A stretch of 64,000 nt of DNA from Microcebus murinus (GCF_040939455.1 NC_134109.1:33745501-33809500), one strand, 5' to 3'; positions 1 through 13,552 are shown, numbered from the stretch's first letter. Translations and numbers: made by a program. The notes: generated by a model not told the origin, from the sequence alone.

Positions 1-612
1 TATAAACACACAGATGGACAACAGCTGCTAATTAGTTTCCTATTTCATCTGTTATACCAACTGCAAATTGTATCATTTTAAGATGAATGAAGATGACAGT
101 CAGATGGTGAGAAAAAGTTCTAGGATTTGTAGATTAAAGAATAGTTACAGTTAATCATACCAAGATAATAAAAATAGCTTGGGACATATATTAATCATAT
201 CCTAATTCCTTCAGAAGTCAAGGATAAATTCCTCAACTATAAATGTTTTGTGTGTCTACTTCATGTATGGAATTAACTATAGAGAGCCATCCTTTTGTCC
301 TTCTTCAGTCTCACTGGCTATTCTGTATTATGGAGTCACATAAAGAAAAAAGAAAACATGAGCATGGTCCTTGCCTTTAAGTTTACAAGTTAATGGAGAA
401 AACATATGAAAAAAAATTTAGGGAAATGATTGAAATAAGCAATTACATTAATATCATTGAATTAAAATATTAATATATTAATTAAAATGAAAATGTATAA
501 GGAGAAATGATATAAATGGTGAGTGGAACAGAATGATCAAAATTGGTTTAATTAGGAAAGAATTTCTGGAAGATAGTACTTTTTATGAGGTTAGGGTAGG
601 AAAACAATTTCT

Positions 613-1327
613 TTTTTTTTTATATCAGCATGTTATGGGGGTACAAATGTTTAGGTTACATGTGTTGCCTCCCCCCTTCCTCCCCGGAGTCAGAGATTCA
701 AGCGTGTCCATCCCCAGATGGTGCACATCACACTCAATATGTATTACATACCCATCCCCTCCTCCCGGCTCCCATCTGCCCAATGCCTGATAAATGTTAT
801 TCCTATATGTCCACTTAGATGTTGATCAGTGAAACCAATCTGCTGATGAGTACATATGGTACTTATTTTTCCATTCTTGAGATACTTCACTTAGTAGAAT
901 GAGTTCCAGCTCTATCCAGGAAAATACAAGAGGTGCTATATCACCATTGTTTCTTATAGCTGAATAGTACTCCATGGTATACATATTCCACATTTTATTA
1001 ATCCACTCGTGTATTGATGGGCACTCGGGTTGTTTGTGCATCTTTGTGATTGTGAATTGTGCTGCTATAAACATTTGAGTGAAGATGTCTTTTTTACAGT
1101 GTCTTTTGTTCTTTTAGGTAGATGCCCCGTAATGGGATTGCTGGATCAAATGGTAGATCTACTTGTATCTCTTTAAGGTATCTCCATATTGCTTTCCACA
1201 GAGGTTGCACTAGTTTACAGTCCCACCAGCAGTGTAGGAGTGTTCCTATCTCTCTGCATCCATACCAACATTTATTGTTTTGGGACTTTTTGATAAAGGC
1301 CATTCTCCCTGGAGATAAGTGATATCC
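613..1327 (-). mobile_element. 5'-truncated L1 with 15-bp target-site duplication
   Basis: The plus strand starts with a T run and continues with the reverse complement of an L1 3' UTR and ORF2 C-terminus (phrases such as CATGGTATACATATTCCACA and GTTTACAGTCCCACCAGCAG). Identical 15-bp copies of AGGAAAACAATTTCT at 598-612 and 1328-1342 flank it. The insert is about 715 bp, so most of the element was lost at integration. The antisense ORF fragments here are L1 ORF2 remains broken by stops, not a gene. Confidence 0.93.
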
Positions 1328-2689
1328 AGGAAAACAATTTCTAAAGCTACAGTAATACCTAGAGGTTATTCTTAGAAGAAACAAAACATCAACTGTAATA
1401 CCTACTCGCAAGGGTTAAGAAAGGCAACTGTATGTAATAACCACTAAAAAAGTCTCTCATAGAGAGTGGGAAGAATCCCTTGTTAATAGGCACATGCTTG
1501 TTAAGGTAGAAAGAATATTCTTTGTTAGCCAATAGAAAATGAGAGACCTCTGCTGATAAATGTTGAGAAAATGAATGTATTAGGTTGACTTAAAAATTAA
1601 AATTTTGCATTTTAAGCAGAAAAGGGTATTTATTCCATAGGAGAAGCAGGCAGTTTGTAAAGATGACAAGAACCAATTAAATTCAGATCTAAATTCTCCT
1701 TGATGATTAGAAAATCCTATTTTAAGAACATTAGGTAAGCAATAAGAATTTAGGACATGTTTCATTCACAAATAGGAAGTTGTGAGGCTTTGCCCAAATA
1801 GCAACTGTACTGTTAAGTCTGTCTTGATAACTCCTGCTAAATGTGCCAGTTTTATAAGAAGCCTATTTGCTATCTCAGTACTTGTTCCTCTTCTGCTTCT
1901 TGCTTTAATGTGAAGAGGCAGCTTCACAAATTGGCAGCAGCAAGAGCAGGCAATTCAAATCCCAAACACCAATCTATGACAGAGCCAAGCAAACCCAGCA
2001 TGATTTGAGTGGGGCAGTCTTCTGTGACGGCAATTTTCCAGAAAGGAGAACCCTTTTCTTAATTATGGGTATTCCCCAGCCCTTCAGGCCTTCAAAGGAA
2101 GAAGGTCCAGGTTGGCAGTCTGGAAGCTTTATTACTGAGCCGTCTTAAAGTTGATGTAGAAATAGAAGTAATCAAATAGTTAAAATCAGTTTTAGGGATT
2201 ATGTTAATATAAACTTTAGGGATTATATTACTATAAGCTCAACTAATGCTGGATTGTATTTTTAAAAATTTCCTCAAGTGGATTCTGTGTATTTGGATCA
2301 TAATTATTGCTGTTATACTCAAGAGGGAAATGTGTAAGATCTTCTTTTTCAGTCTGAGGGAGCAGCTCATCAATTTTTAAAATTAAAAGTTTGCCAAATC
2401 CATCTGGAAGCCCTCCCACTGAGATCCTTTTCATCAGAAATATAAAACAAATCACTGCAGGCACAAAGCTTTACATTGTGCACTTTTTAGGGATGTGTCT
2501 TAGTTACTAATGCAATTCGGTTGTCAGTGCCATACTTTCTGGCCTGTTCCTGTGGCTAAGGTTTTTGGACTTTGAAGGGATCCTGTAAGATTCTTCTGGA
2601 CAGTGTTGTACAGTTGGAATAGTGGCAGTTGGTTTCATGGAAAGAGAAGATGATACAGGAAAAAATGGGAGGGCCATCTAATCTAGGAG

Positions 2690-2765
2690 ATGTACTCCTA
2701 CTAAGTGCTGTGGACATAGTGGTTACCAAGACACACTTTATTCTAGTCTTCATGGAGTTTACTGT
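2690..2765 (+). repeat. Ancient L2-type fragment
   Basis: The run around AAGTGCTGTGGACATAGTGG and CTTCATGGAGTTTACTGTCT resembles the widespread old mammalian L2-type sequence with wording like GTGCTGGGGATACAG and CATGGAGCTTACATTCTAG. Heavily diverged; family assignment is from memory. Confidence 0.5.
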
Positions 2766-3722
2766 CTGGTGGGGAACAAAATAACCCTAGCCCAATACTA
2801 ACAAATCCTCTTCCCACCCTGGTTAGGCCATACAAGATAGCAATTTCCTAAAGATAATTTATCAGGAAACTGACAGAAAAGAAAAATGCCAAAACAGAGA
2901 AGCATATATGTGCTCAAATGACTAATATCTTAACTAAGTTCTGGCCACCACAGCCTTGGCTGGCACCTGTAGCACTCTGTACTTATTTACCTATCCAAAC
3001 TTCTTTGTTTGCCTTTCCCCCTAGCTCATGCTGCTAGGAGGACAAAAAGAGGCTAATAGGTTATTGAACCAGCCAAGAGGAAAGAAAACTAGGAAATCTA
3101 CAATCCCATCTTTAAGGTAGAAATGAGATAGTGCTTAAAAGTATATAAACTCACATAAATTTGTACTAATTTGGAAGGTCCAGGCTTGACTAGTTTCATA
3201 TCTGGGTTGCGGATATAAGATTTGGGAGTCATCATCATAAGGAATTAGAAGGACAGAAAGCTAGGGGTAAGCCATGGAGAAACCTGTATTTAGGAAATGA
3301 AGCACAGGAAATAGAGCTACAAAAGCCAAGAAAGGATAGATTGTGAATGGAGGATGAAGATGAGGAAATAATGTGTTGCTAGAGAGGGATATAAAATTGT
3401 AGTAAAGAGGCCCAATAGCTGGGTTTTGTAGGCATTTTGTGTTTACATACACATACCATTTTGAGGCTTTGTAATCCAGATGAAGAGAAATCATCACTGA
3501 CACTGTTCTGCTTTATGTACTACCCTTCACAGTTTCTCTTATATTTAATCCCTTTCTTTTGAATTCTACTTCCAAATCTGAACTTAAGCTCTGGAACTTA
3601 CTAAAATATTTTTACTACTGAGCTGCAGTCCCTCAAAAACAGTATCTATGTCTGTTTCAACTTTGTATCTTCAATAGTTTTGGCTTAAAATTTATATTAG
3701 ATGCATAACTGAATTTACTAAA

Positions 3723-3875
3723 TCCTTGCTACTTCCTGTGATCCATGTACCAAAAGTTTGGTATTACTTCAGAGCTTGTTAGAAATGCAAAATTTCAGCC
3801 TACCCCAATCATAATCAGCATTTTCACTAAGATCTCCAGGTAATTCACATAGGTACACCATCAATATTTGCTGGT
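3723..3875 (-). mobile_element. MER5A-type hAT-Charlie MITE remnant
   Basis: Starts CTTGCTACTTCCTGTGATCC and contains GAGCTTGTTAGAAATGCAAA and AGATCTCCAGGTAATTCACA, the reverse strand of the MER5A consensus as I remember it. Non-autonomous DNA transposon fossil with no coding capacity. Confidence 0.75.
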
Positions 3876-3939
3876 GACTGACTTAACAATGAATAAATAA
3901 TTGTATTGTTCTCCTTATTTCCATTCTCTCTCCATCATT

Positions 3940-4390
3940 GGCCCGTGTGATACATTTTTGTCAAATTACCTTTCTAAAATAATAGTTTATTATGTCAATT
4001 CTGCTAAAAAAAAAAAAAAGCTTCAAATTTAACTGAATGGGGTACTTCTGCCTAAATTGCAAAGCCTTTCCAAATCTGGCTTCAAATTTCTAACCAAATT
4101 TACCTGCAGTATCCTTCAACCTGAACCTCCTCTTCTAATCAGTCTGGCCTAACCTGAGCAGCTATTCATTTCTACTTCTCTATACAGTATTTGCTTTTAC
4201 TTCTCTATTTTTGTTTGTTTTGTTTCCTACTTGGATTACCACATCTTCTTTTCCTATTTAAATCCTACTCATTCTTTAAATTTTAGATAAAATTTTACCT
4301 TTATAAAATGCTCTCTGATCACTCTAGACCATAGTGATACTACTCTTCTGATATATTTAAATAACATCTTGTCTTCATAATGATAGCAGA
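3940..4390 (+). repeat. L2 3' region fragment
   Basis: Diverged match to the L2 3' region: CTTTCCAAATCTGGCTTCAA, CTCATTCTTTAAATTTTAGA and ATGCTCTCTGATCACTCTAG correspond in order to the L2 tail. It is interrupted by an A-rich patch at 4005-4019. Confidence 0.6.
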
Positions 4391-4409
4391 GAATTATGAA
4401 TTGTTAATC

Positions 4410-4520
4410 TCAAGAAATTTAGATTCCATTTTCACCTGTTATTAACTAGTTGTATAATGCTGGTAATTTATTTAATAATTAACATCTCCAGGTTTTAAAA
4501 TTTGTCTTTTTAAAGCAAAA
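4410..4520 (+). repeat. MIR-like fragment, weak
   Basis: TTATTAACTAGTTGTATAAT followed by an AACATCTCCAGGTTT-like run parallels the central MIR block (tRNA-derived SINE core). Strongly decayed. Confidence 0.4.
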
Positions 4521-7328
4521 GACTAGGGACCCCAATAGTAGTATGTTACACATAGTGTGAGAAATTATGTTTTAGGAAATGTATTTTAATATACACTATA
4601 GTATTTATAAATGAATGCTTTTCAAATATAATGGTTAACTCTCAGGTATTTTAAATGCCCCTTGTGCAATCTTCGCAGTACTATTAAATTACCCTGTTTT
4701 AAAATAAAGGGTACAATAAGCAAAGGCACACCAGCTAGCAACTCACTTCAAATTGTTACAAAGTCTTACTCTTCTATTTCACATTGATTGCCAAAATTAT
4801 GGTAGGTGATAAGAATAAGAGCTGAAAAGTAGAATCATATACAATTTAGAAACCAGACTCAAACCTTTTTTAATGACATGAATAGCATTGTCACTCTTTA
4901 CCCTTATTTGTCATGGCTGAGTAAGGGTTCTGTGCTCTTTGATATTCTTGGGCTACTTATCTCCCTGCTTTAAATCTAAGGTAGCATTTCTCCCATGACT
5001 CTGCTTATTTCCCTGGAGAGCTTCATACAGAAGATTCTGTATGACAACATTTGCTTTCCTTAGCAAACGGCTACATAAGAATAGTAATGAAGAGGACGGC
5101 AACCTTTACAGAATATCAACAGGCTGTAGATTAAATGTACCTTGTTTCCTTTGCTAAATTCCTAGCACAGATTTCCAGTAGAACAGTTATAAATTCCCTC
5201 CTCCAACATTCCACTCTGCATTTTAAATCATTCACTCTGGACCACTTCAATATAGCATTCTAAGATTGAGAAAGTCTACATTTGCACCAATTGTTTTTTT
5301 AAAAACTTATTCTCAGTTTGACATAAGGTATTGCTGTCAGAAAAAAGGGTATACACTAGAGATTTCCACATTTTCTGAATTGCTTATACCTGCTTATAGT
5401 TTTGTTATTCCTTATACAGGTTTCAAGACACATTTTGGAGTTAAACATAGTATCAACATTAATTATTAGGAACTGTCTACCACAAATCAATAGTGGGGAC
5501 TTGAGACAATTAGTATACCAACATATGGGTCTTTCAATGGTGTTTTGGCATTTATAGTAAGATAATGGCAGTATATACAGCATATCAAGTAACTTTTTAA
5601 AAAAATACAAAAATTCAACACTTAGAGGGAGAATGAACAGAATTATAGTTCAGAAGAGCTTAGGGTAAAAATGATTAAAAAGCTCCTTTTAACCTTATAA
5701 TATTTCTTATTAGATCTCATTAATGCACTTGGAGGTAGGGGCAGACCCATTGGTAGATGGGAAACAACACTAAATAATCCAGTGAGTGAGTTTGTTCCCT
5801 GGAGTTTCAGGCCTGCTTGCCTGTCTCTGTGCTTTTAAAATTCTTGGATTCATCTTCTCTCTTCTCAGCAGAAGTTGATTTTTGTGTTTTAAAAAGCTAT
5901 GTCTGCATCAGGATAGTTTTTAGGTGCTTGAAATTTATATGAAAGAACAGGTTACTGCTCAGGTCCAAATTCAAATATTGGCTTTTTTTTTTTTTTTTTT
6001 TTTTTGCAGTGGGTTCTTTCTACTCTCTTCCTAGGACTAGGGACCCTGAGTCAGGGTGATGCTAGTAACTTGTACACTGGCTTCACTAGCATGGGCCCTA
6101 GCTGGCTAGTTATTTAATAATGAACTTCTTTAGAACTGATCAGTCAGGTAACTACAAATGGTAAAGATTTTTTAAAAGAATTACATTTGAAAATACATTA
6201 AATAGCCTCTATTTCAATGTTCCTAGAGAAAGAAAAAAAAATCAGGAGGAAAGAAGAGAACTTTAAAAGGTGAGATGACATGAAAACTATCTTTCAGGTT
6301 ACCAGCAAGGTGCTGTGTCCAAGGTTTGGACTGTGTCTAATTTGAGTGCTAGGTGAAGTTCATAGCATACCTTGTCAGAGCATACCTTGTGAAATGGTAG
6401 GGCAGAACCTTTTGAAAAGCACATTTGAGTGCTGGGAAAGTACTCATCTTACAGGAAGAAGGATCATGCATAATGAGCTTTACTCAATGACAAGGTGGTA
6501 AGAGAGAAAGGGATGATTATGGGTGACAGATTCATCATGGTACTCATCACTCAGATTTGTTTCCTAGCTTTGTCTGCAGCGGGCTGATGTCTGAGTATTA
6601 CTATAAGCAGGTATGCCTCTAGTGAATTGGAAATAGTACCTGCTGAAAGATAGTTAAGCAGCGGTATTGTGCGGTAGTGGGACGCTCAGAAAGCACAGAT
6701 CACAGACTTGCTGTTGATCACATGTGCTATATCACTGGAGATTCACAGAAATATCTGAGGAGTTTAGCAGAAGGCTGAGTTAATTTAGTGGATGGGGGTA
6801 ATATGCTGTTAAAAATGGACAATTATAGTCAGTGTGCCTCCCATTGTACTTTAAAGTGGGTGAACCCTGGAAAAACTTGGGTTATATAAGGATACAAATA
6901 TCAATATAAAAATACTAGAAAACAATTGTACCTAATCTTAAAAGAATTAGGTAGTGCTAATTTTGACACTCTCTCTCTTCTCATCTGTGTTTTTCCTATC
7001 TTTTTTGAAATGAATAGAAGTGTGAATAGGAATAACACCTTTACCATTAGCTTCACTGGGATAAAGCCAACACTATTAAAAAAGATCCCTGTAAACATAA
7101 CACACCCATAGGAAAGTAAAATATTTTTCCTATTGTTATAGACATTCCAAGAAAATATTTATCCCTAAAGGACATATATACCTCTCTATTTCTTTGGCTT
7201 CTGAAGAATGAGACAAGTGAAAATTATGATATTAAATTTCTGTCTCCTTAGCAGCAATTCCATCTAGTTAGTAATCTAAAATTTCATATTTGTATAATAA
7301 TACCTTTTAAAATAAAATATGCTACTTA

Positions 7329-7451
<123 letters not shown>

Positions 7452-7931
7452 CTACAAAGCCAAAAACATCACAGATTATTCTTTTAGGATAATGTTGCCT
7501 ATTGGTAATAAAAAAAAAAATCTACTAAACACATCTAGCACCTACAACAGTATTTGGCATGTAGAAAGTATATGCCCAAAGGATCTTTGAATAAATACTG
7601 AAAATATAGGAGGATGAGAAAATGTTCCTATAGAAGTATAAAAAAAAAATGCAGAAATTTCAATGGTGATTGAACAGCAGGCCAAATATCACACTGGCTT
7701 TGGCCACAATTTGACAGTAATGCTCTGGAGATACTGGGCCTTCCTAGTAATTGGTTACTGGGCCAAGCTAAATAAAATAATTATCTTTTTTCCTCCCTAT
7801 ATTATTTACCAATTTCTCATTCACTGGGAACATTTGAGGTAGTGACTGTGTGACATGATATTCTCCAGTCTGAAGAGAACAATAGTTTATCTTTTCCTTC
7901 AAGCTTTTTCATCTCTTTTCTGAAGTGGGGT

Positions 7932-7969
7932 CAACATCAAAGAAGTTAAACAACATCAAAGAAGTTAAA
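7932..7969. repeat. Perfect 19-bp tandem duplication
   Basis: CAACATCAAAGAAGTTAAA occurs twice head to tail with no mismatch. The second copy ends on the last base of the GTAAGT motif read on the minus strand (7974-7969). A perfect duplication in otherwise unique sequence suggests a recent slippage event. Confidence 0.95.
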
Positions 7970-8000
7970 CTTACCTGAAGGAGAGGGAGGCAGATGTTTT
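7969..8000 (-). promoter_or_regulatory. Candidate recursive (juxtaposed 3'/5') splice site
   Basis: On the gene strand a pyrimidine-rich tract runs into CCCTCTCCTTCAG|GTAAGT, with the AG at 7976-7975 and a perfect donor GTAAGT at 7974-7969. This is the layout of a recursive splice site, where an acceptor directly abuts a donor and a long intron is removed in steps. It lies about 520 nt upstream of the acceptor of exon 7330-7451 inside a 16.7 kb intron. Alternatively it is the donor of a cryptic exon starting after the TATATGTAG at about 8040; that exon would carry an early in-frame stop. Sequence motif only, no proof of use. Confidence 0.45.
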
Positions 8001-8164
8001 ATCTCTGATACTAGCGAACTTCAACAAGTAACACTTAGCTACATATACCCACAATTCCATTCCTCTAAATTGAACTGACCTTCAGAGATTTAATACCTAT
8101 TATTATGTCTATGGAGAAAATTAAAGAGGCTTATTCTATATTAGGATGTTTCAATGAGGTAGTA

Positions 8165-8345
8165 AGAATACAAAGTAGGAAGAGCTTTGAATTCAGACAG
8201 GGTCCAAATTCAAGTTGCCCAAACTCTTTTGTCTTATTTTCTCATTTGTAAAATATAGTTAGTAATAATAACTACCTTGTAAGGTAACTGTTAGGACTGA
8301 GATAATGATCACTCAGTTTATGCAGATAAATGTACAATAAATGTG
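8165..8345 (+). repeat. MIR SINE fragment
   Basis: GAATTCAGACAGGGTCCAAA, CTTATTTTCTCATTTGTAAA and AATAATAACTACCTTGTAAG follow the MIR consensus order (tRNA-like part, core, 3' part) with substantial decay. Confidence 0.7.
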
Positions 8346-9858
8346 ATTTTCTTTCCTTTCTTTATGATACGTGATGTTGGAAGAACATCTGCTTTCCTTC
8401 CAATTGTTCTCATGTTGTTCTTCCTAGATGCTAGTACACATGAAATTAGTTTATAATGTGAACAGACTATTTGATTATAAGATACTTAAGAGTATACATG
8501 CACACACACATGCAACTTTAATATACACATCAGTTTTAAGATATGCTTTGATTTCTTAAATATTCTAAAGTAAAAAAAAGAAGTGCTTCTTTGAAGTGAG
8601 AAAATCTAGAATATTATTTCAGGAGATTAAAGGGAAGCCTGCACATATCAGATGCTTATGCTGTTAATATGACCAGTGCCCAGGGCTTCACATATCAATT
8701 CTCCCAAACAATAACCATAAGCCCCTTTAATTTTCCTTCTGACTCATTAGTAATACTATGTGGCCATATTTTTGGCTTTATATTGGAAAAGCAGTAGCTT
8801 TGCAACCAACTATCCCCTTACAGTAGGCTGGAGAAAAACTCAGAATCTTATTCAGTGTCACCTGGGAGTCTTCTCTCCAAATATTGGACTAATTTAACTT
8901 CATCAGATGCCACGTGACACTGCTACTCACTTGCATCCTTAGTCACTGGCAGTGCTTGGAAAATTGCTATTGCAATGCTAACATAGATTAATTTTCTGAT
9001 CTTAATTAACACAGTTATTAAAGTCATTATAATTTTATAAAGGCCAAGACTTGCAGCTTTTTAACTACATTAATGAAAACAGTTGCTTCAGAAAGAAAAT
9101 TGTGTGGTTATATCACTTTTTTTTTCACAGCAGGGGACTGACCACCAACTAAGTAAGATTCCTCTGTTATTTGGGTATTTTCTTTGCCATTCATGTTGTT
9201 CTCTGTTATTTTGCTGTAAACAGTTCCAGAAATAACAGAACCATTAGAGATCACTGCAGAACCAGTTATTTGTCTGTAAAATTGACATAATGAAATAATA
9301 GCTAGTTAAATGAGAGTGTGGGTTTCAACATATGAATTTTGTGGAAAAAATAGAAAAAAGTGTAGGATTTACAGTGCATTTTAAGTACTTTCAAAGAAAT
9401 TAATACAGAATTAAATGAAAGAGTATAAAGCTGAATACACTAGAATAAACTCCTAATTTTCCCCTTTAAAACTGAATCTTATTTTCTGTTACCTTATACT
9501 TCCAGTTATCTTGGGAATAAGCCTGGAAACTTATTACAGTTAAAATACAAAAGAAAAATATACAAAGTAAAACAAAACATAATATTAACTTCAATTTCCT
9601 GTTTTTGGTATTGTCAATGGTGCCTCTATCTTCCCAGCTTTCAAACATTTAACTTTTGATTCTTTTTTTTTCCTTTGTAGTCCACTCTTTTCCCAAAGGC
9701 CTCAATCATTAAGAACATTCTAATCTATCTCCTCCTTGAGCCTGCATTTTCATTCACTCTGTTACCACCCCAAACCAATTACAGGCATTTATTATATTAC
9801 TTCTGAATTTATGTAAAAGCCTTCTACTTGGCTGCCTTGCCTACAAACTATTTCCTTC

Positions 9859-10887
9859 TGAGAAATAAAACAGAAACATCACCTTGCAAAACTATACTAT
9901 TACTTGCATAACAGATAAACTGTACCAAACCAGGACATGTAATTTGAACTATCTTAAGTCAAATTGTTTTTAACACAAGCTGGATCAGATCTATATTGTT
10001 AATGATATATTACTTATAGTAGTAACTATAGATAGTTGCTGTTGATTTAACAGTAACTCCACATAGACTCATGCGCTCCAACGATAAGACTGATTGTTCT
10101 AGCAACTCACCTATTTTACAAATTCTGACTAATCTCTGTTTGGACCTTACTTACTAACTTCTACCTTAAAACTGCCCCATGACCAACCCCAGTCCTCGAA
10201 ATCATAAAAGTACTCTTTGACTCTGTTGAAGGGTAGCAGAATATGGCCCCCCAAAATATGCCCCTTTGACATAAAAATTATTTTTGAGCTGAGGGCAATT
10301 GAGAAGAAACAGATAGAAGAAAAGCTCTCTTCCTTTACCCCTTGCCTAAAAGCAGGACATAACTTTACAAAGGCATCATTATGCTCCTCTCTACTAGGAG
10401 AGAGAAAACTGTGGACACTTACCAGCCTGGAGATGGCACCAGAGGAATCTACATATCAAATTTTACTAACTAGCCTTTAATCTATCCTTAGTTTCCCATA
10501 TAATTGTCTTTCCATAAGTTGCGGTACCTAGAGACTTAAGGTCCTTTTCCTTTGTCTTGTCACTTCTCTAAGAATTTGTTGTTCTTTGTTGAAGAGGCTA
10601 TATATATAAGCCAGACTTCTAGGTCACCTCTTTGAGATTTACTCATTTTTCCTTGGGTATCTCCCATGTATATATGAGGTATACACGTTAATAAACTTAT
10701 GTTTTTTTCTTGTTAATCTGTCTTTCGTTATAGGGGTCCCAGGTAAGAACTCACAAGGATAAGGAAGAATTATTTTTTTCTCCCCTACACTGTCAGGGTG
10801 ATGCTTTCCTTTGCTCAGAAACTTAAAATATCCAGCTTTGTATGATCAACAGGTTTCCCTGGTGGTCTTTGTATTAGGATTTCGATA
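9859..10887 (+). repeat. 5' LTR of the ERV, split by a nested solo LTR
   Basis: Parts 9859-10222 and 10790-10887 align with the LTR at 14665-15125: ACTATACTAT, CAGATAAACTG, CATAGACTCATGCGCTCCAA and GATCAACAGGTTTCCCTGGTGGTC all recur there. A block of roughly 80 bp present in the 3' copy is missing here, and substitutions are many, so the provirus is old. Confidence 0.82.
10227..10789 (+). mobile_element. Nested solo ERV1-type LTR with 4-bp duplication
   Basis: A 563-bp block begins TGAAGGGTAGCAG, ends CCCCTACA and is flanked by CTGT at 10223-10226 and 10790-10793, a 4-bp duplication as made by class I (gamma-like) retroviruses. It interrupts the older LTR. Inside are a TATA-like GCTATATATATAAG at about 10598-10610 and an AATAAA at 10690-10695, in the right order for U3-R-U5. 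No partner LTR or interior is present, so it is a solo LTR from recombination. Family name not recognised. Confidence 0.82.
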
Positions 10888-10891
10888 ATTA

Positions 10892-10909
10892 CGGAGGTCC
10901 CACCAAGAC
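10892..10909 (+). other. ERV primer-binding site, tRNA-Gln-like
   Basis: CGGAGGTCCCACCAAGAC matches 15 of 18 bases of the complement of the tRNA-Gln 3' end (TGGAGGTCCCACCGAGAT). It starts four bases after the end of the 5' LTR, the expected location. The position and match together support the retroviral reading of the flanking repeats. Confidence 0.72.
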
Positions 10910-12503
10910 TTGTAGAAGCCTTATTGCCAGTTATATTATTGATTATATTGCAATTTACTGAAGTTTCTTGAGCCTCTTTGATCAGGGGATTCTTGGTCTA
11001 TGATGATGAGATAAGTCCAACGCTTATTCTGAGGTTCTATCCTTTTCTGTTGGGCTCCCAAGGATAGCTGATACTTATTTTGTTTGTCATCAATATAAGG
11101 TTCCCAGGACTTTTCTGTTATCTGATTGGATTCGTATTAATTTTTGTTTTCATTGATGAAAGGTCTGCTAAAGCATTTATTTAACACTAACCATCCTACC
11201 TGTCAATTGGCTACATTGTTTTGTCCATATGGGAACTTTTCTTAGCTTTGTCTATGTTTGAGAAATTGGCTTTGGGAGAGATCTGTCTACCTGTTCTGGC
11301 ATGTTGATTTTTAGGGTTAGCTGTCAGGGGTTTAACCTTAGTGTTGAGGACTTTAGATACATATATAAGTGATATTTTCCCTTTTGACTGACCCTTAGCT
11401 CATGAATTCATTTAATAATAAACTGTGCTCCCTTCTGGTATAACTCTGGCTTCTGTATTCTCTTTCATGCATTTATCTCTCTAAAAAGCATAATTTCATC
11501 AAGGACAACTTGGGATTGCAGTGGCCACTTTGGGGTATTTTTGATGTGACTACAATTATTCACTTGAAAGTACTTTTAGAACAAAAGGGGAATATCATTC
11601 AGTGATTAGCATTTTTATTGTTATACAAAGTTTCAAAATGAAATTTGAATAGAACATTTTTTTTAAAATGTAAAAGTTCATTTGTTAAACCCTCAGGAGA
11701 AGAGTCTGTGTCTTGTTTGTCTAAAAAGAAATCACTTATCTTATTGTAAGAGACCTCTGTCTTCATTTCTGTTCTTCAGAGATTTAATCCTGTGGTCTTG
11801 ATGGAATTGTTAAGGGCCTAAGACACTATTTGAACTGGTTGCAATGACTCTCTCTTTTTCATGTATTGAAATGGTTTGCCTGCAGTCTAAGGCTTTCCCA
11901 CTCTTTGCAAAGCAAAGATGATTGACTTTTATAGTGGTCAATAATTATTTCCATTTTAGATGCGACCAGTTCCCTTATAGATCCTTACTTTTCTTTCTCC
12001 CTCTTCTAGAAAATTGTTCAAAACTCAATTCTGGTCATTATGGACAGACCCTAGAATACCCAGATAATCCAGATGAAAAGATCTAATGCAAAAAAGATGA
12101 AGAAAAATCACATTATAAACTCTTATGGAGCATGCTTGTGTTCCAAATTGCTTTTAATTAAACTCTGGGGAAAAAAAGGTTTAATTGAAAGTTAATCTAA
12201 TGGTCTTGGTTACTAGGTTATAAGATGTGAAGAAGAACATTCAGAGCTTTCAAATATAATTTAAGGAGTCTTTAAGAATTTCATTTATAAACACAGAGGT
12301 CTACAAATTATATTAGAAAAAATTCATATTTTTATTAAGATGACTCTTTGGACAAATTAGACTAATTTGTTTATTTTCACTTTTTAAACCAAACTGTCCT
12401 GTGTTTTCTTTCTAACTGTACCACCATGTAAGAAAGTTATATTAGAACAGTATTCTAATTATACAAGTCTTGGGTTTATTTTCCGTACAAAAATCCTATT
12501 TTG

Positions 12504-12644
12504 TGCCTGTAGCCCTGCTACTCAGGAAGCTGAGGCAGGAGGATCACTTAGCTTGAGCCCAGGAGTTTGAGGCTCCAGTAAGCTATGATTGTGCCACTTT
12601 ATTCCAGCCTCGGTGACAGAGCAATACCTGTCTATTAAGGAAAA
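12504..12644 (+). mobile_element. Alu monomer-type SINE with 13-bp duplication
   Basis: A single Alu-like arm (TGCCTGTAGCCCTGCTACTC through CCAGCCTCGGTGACAGAGCA) with a short A-rich tail, flanked by AAATCCTATTTTG at 12491-12503 and 12645-12657. Monomeric or right-arm-only; inserted in the ERV interior. Confidence 0.9.
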
Positions 12645-12847
12645 AAATCCTATTTTGAATCTCCTTAAATTTCCTTTACTGGTTTTGCTAGAAAGTTTAA
12701 AAATTCATGTTCATCTAAACTGAATGATGATATGCAATGTCTCTGTGAAAAGAGATGAATTCTTATAATGCTTCTAAAATCATAAGATTTTATATGAACT
12801 TAAGTTTTAAATTCCAGATCCTTAGTTAACACTAAGACCTTAAATTA

Positions 12848-13197
<350 letters not shown>

Positions 13198-13552
13198 AAG
13201 ACCTTAAATTAATATTAATTTGAGCAACTGATAAATTATCTTGAATGTAGATAATATAATGCTTAATATGCTAGTGCTTTTATTAAATGTATTATAAAGT
13301 AACCATCATTAACAGGTTAAGAAGTATATATGAAAGTAGAGGAATGCTTGTGCAAGGTAATGAATATGTTTTATTAGGAAAAAAGAATAATATTTTTCTT
13401 AAAGTAAAAATTATCTGATTATATCAGAATATGAAGGAAGATAATAAAAAATAAATTTTGAGGGTACTATACAATAAGTATGTAAGTTCTAAAGGGACAT
13501 GAATTTTATTTGCTTGGGAATAAGAAGTACATATAATGAAGAGTAACATGTA

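Noticed and set aside
1579..1625. Possible left half of a MADE1 element (TTAGGTTGACTTAAAAATTA)
   Set aside because: Only the first eight or so bases fit well and no right half follows; too weak to call.
7975..8035. A 65-nt cryptic exon upstream of the CAG|GTAAGT motif
   Set aside because: A TATATGTAG acceptor exists, but the exon would have an early in-frame stop and there is no evidence for it; kept only as an alternative to the recursive site.
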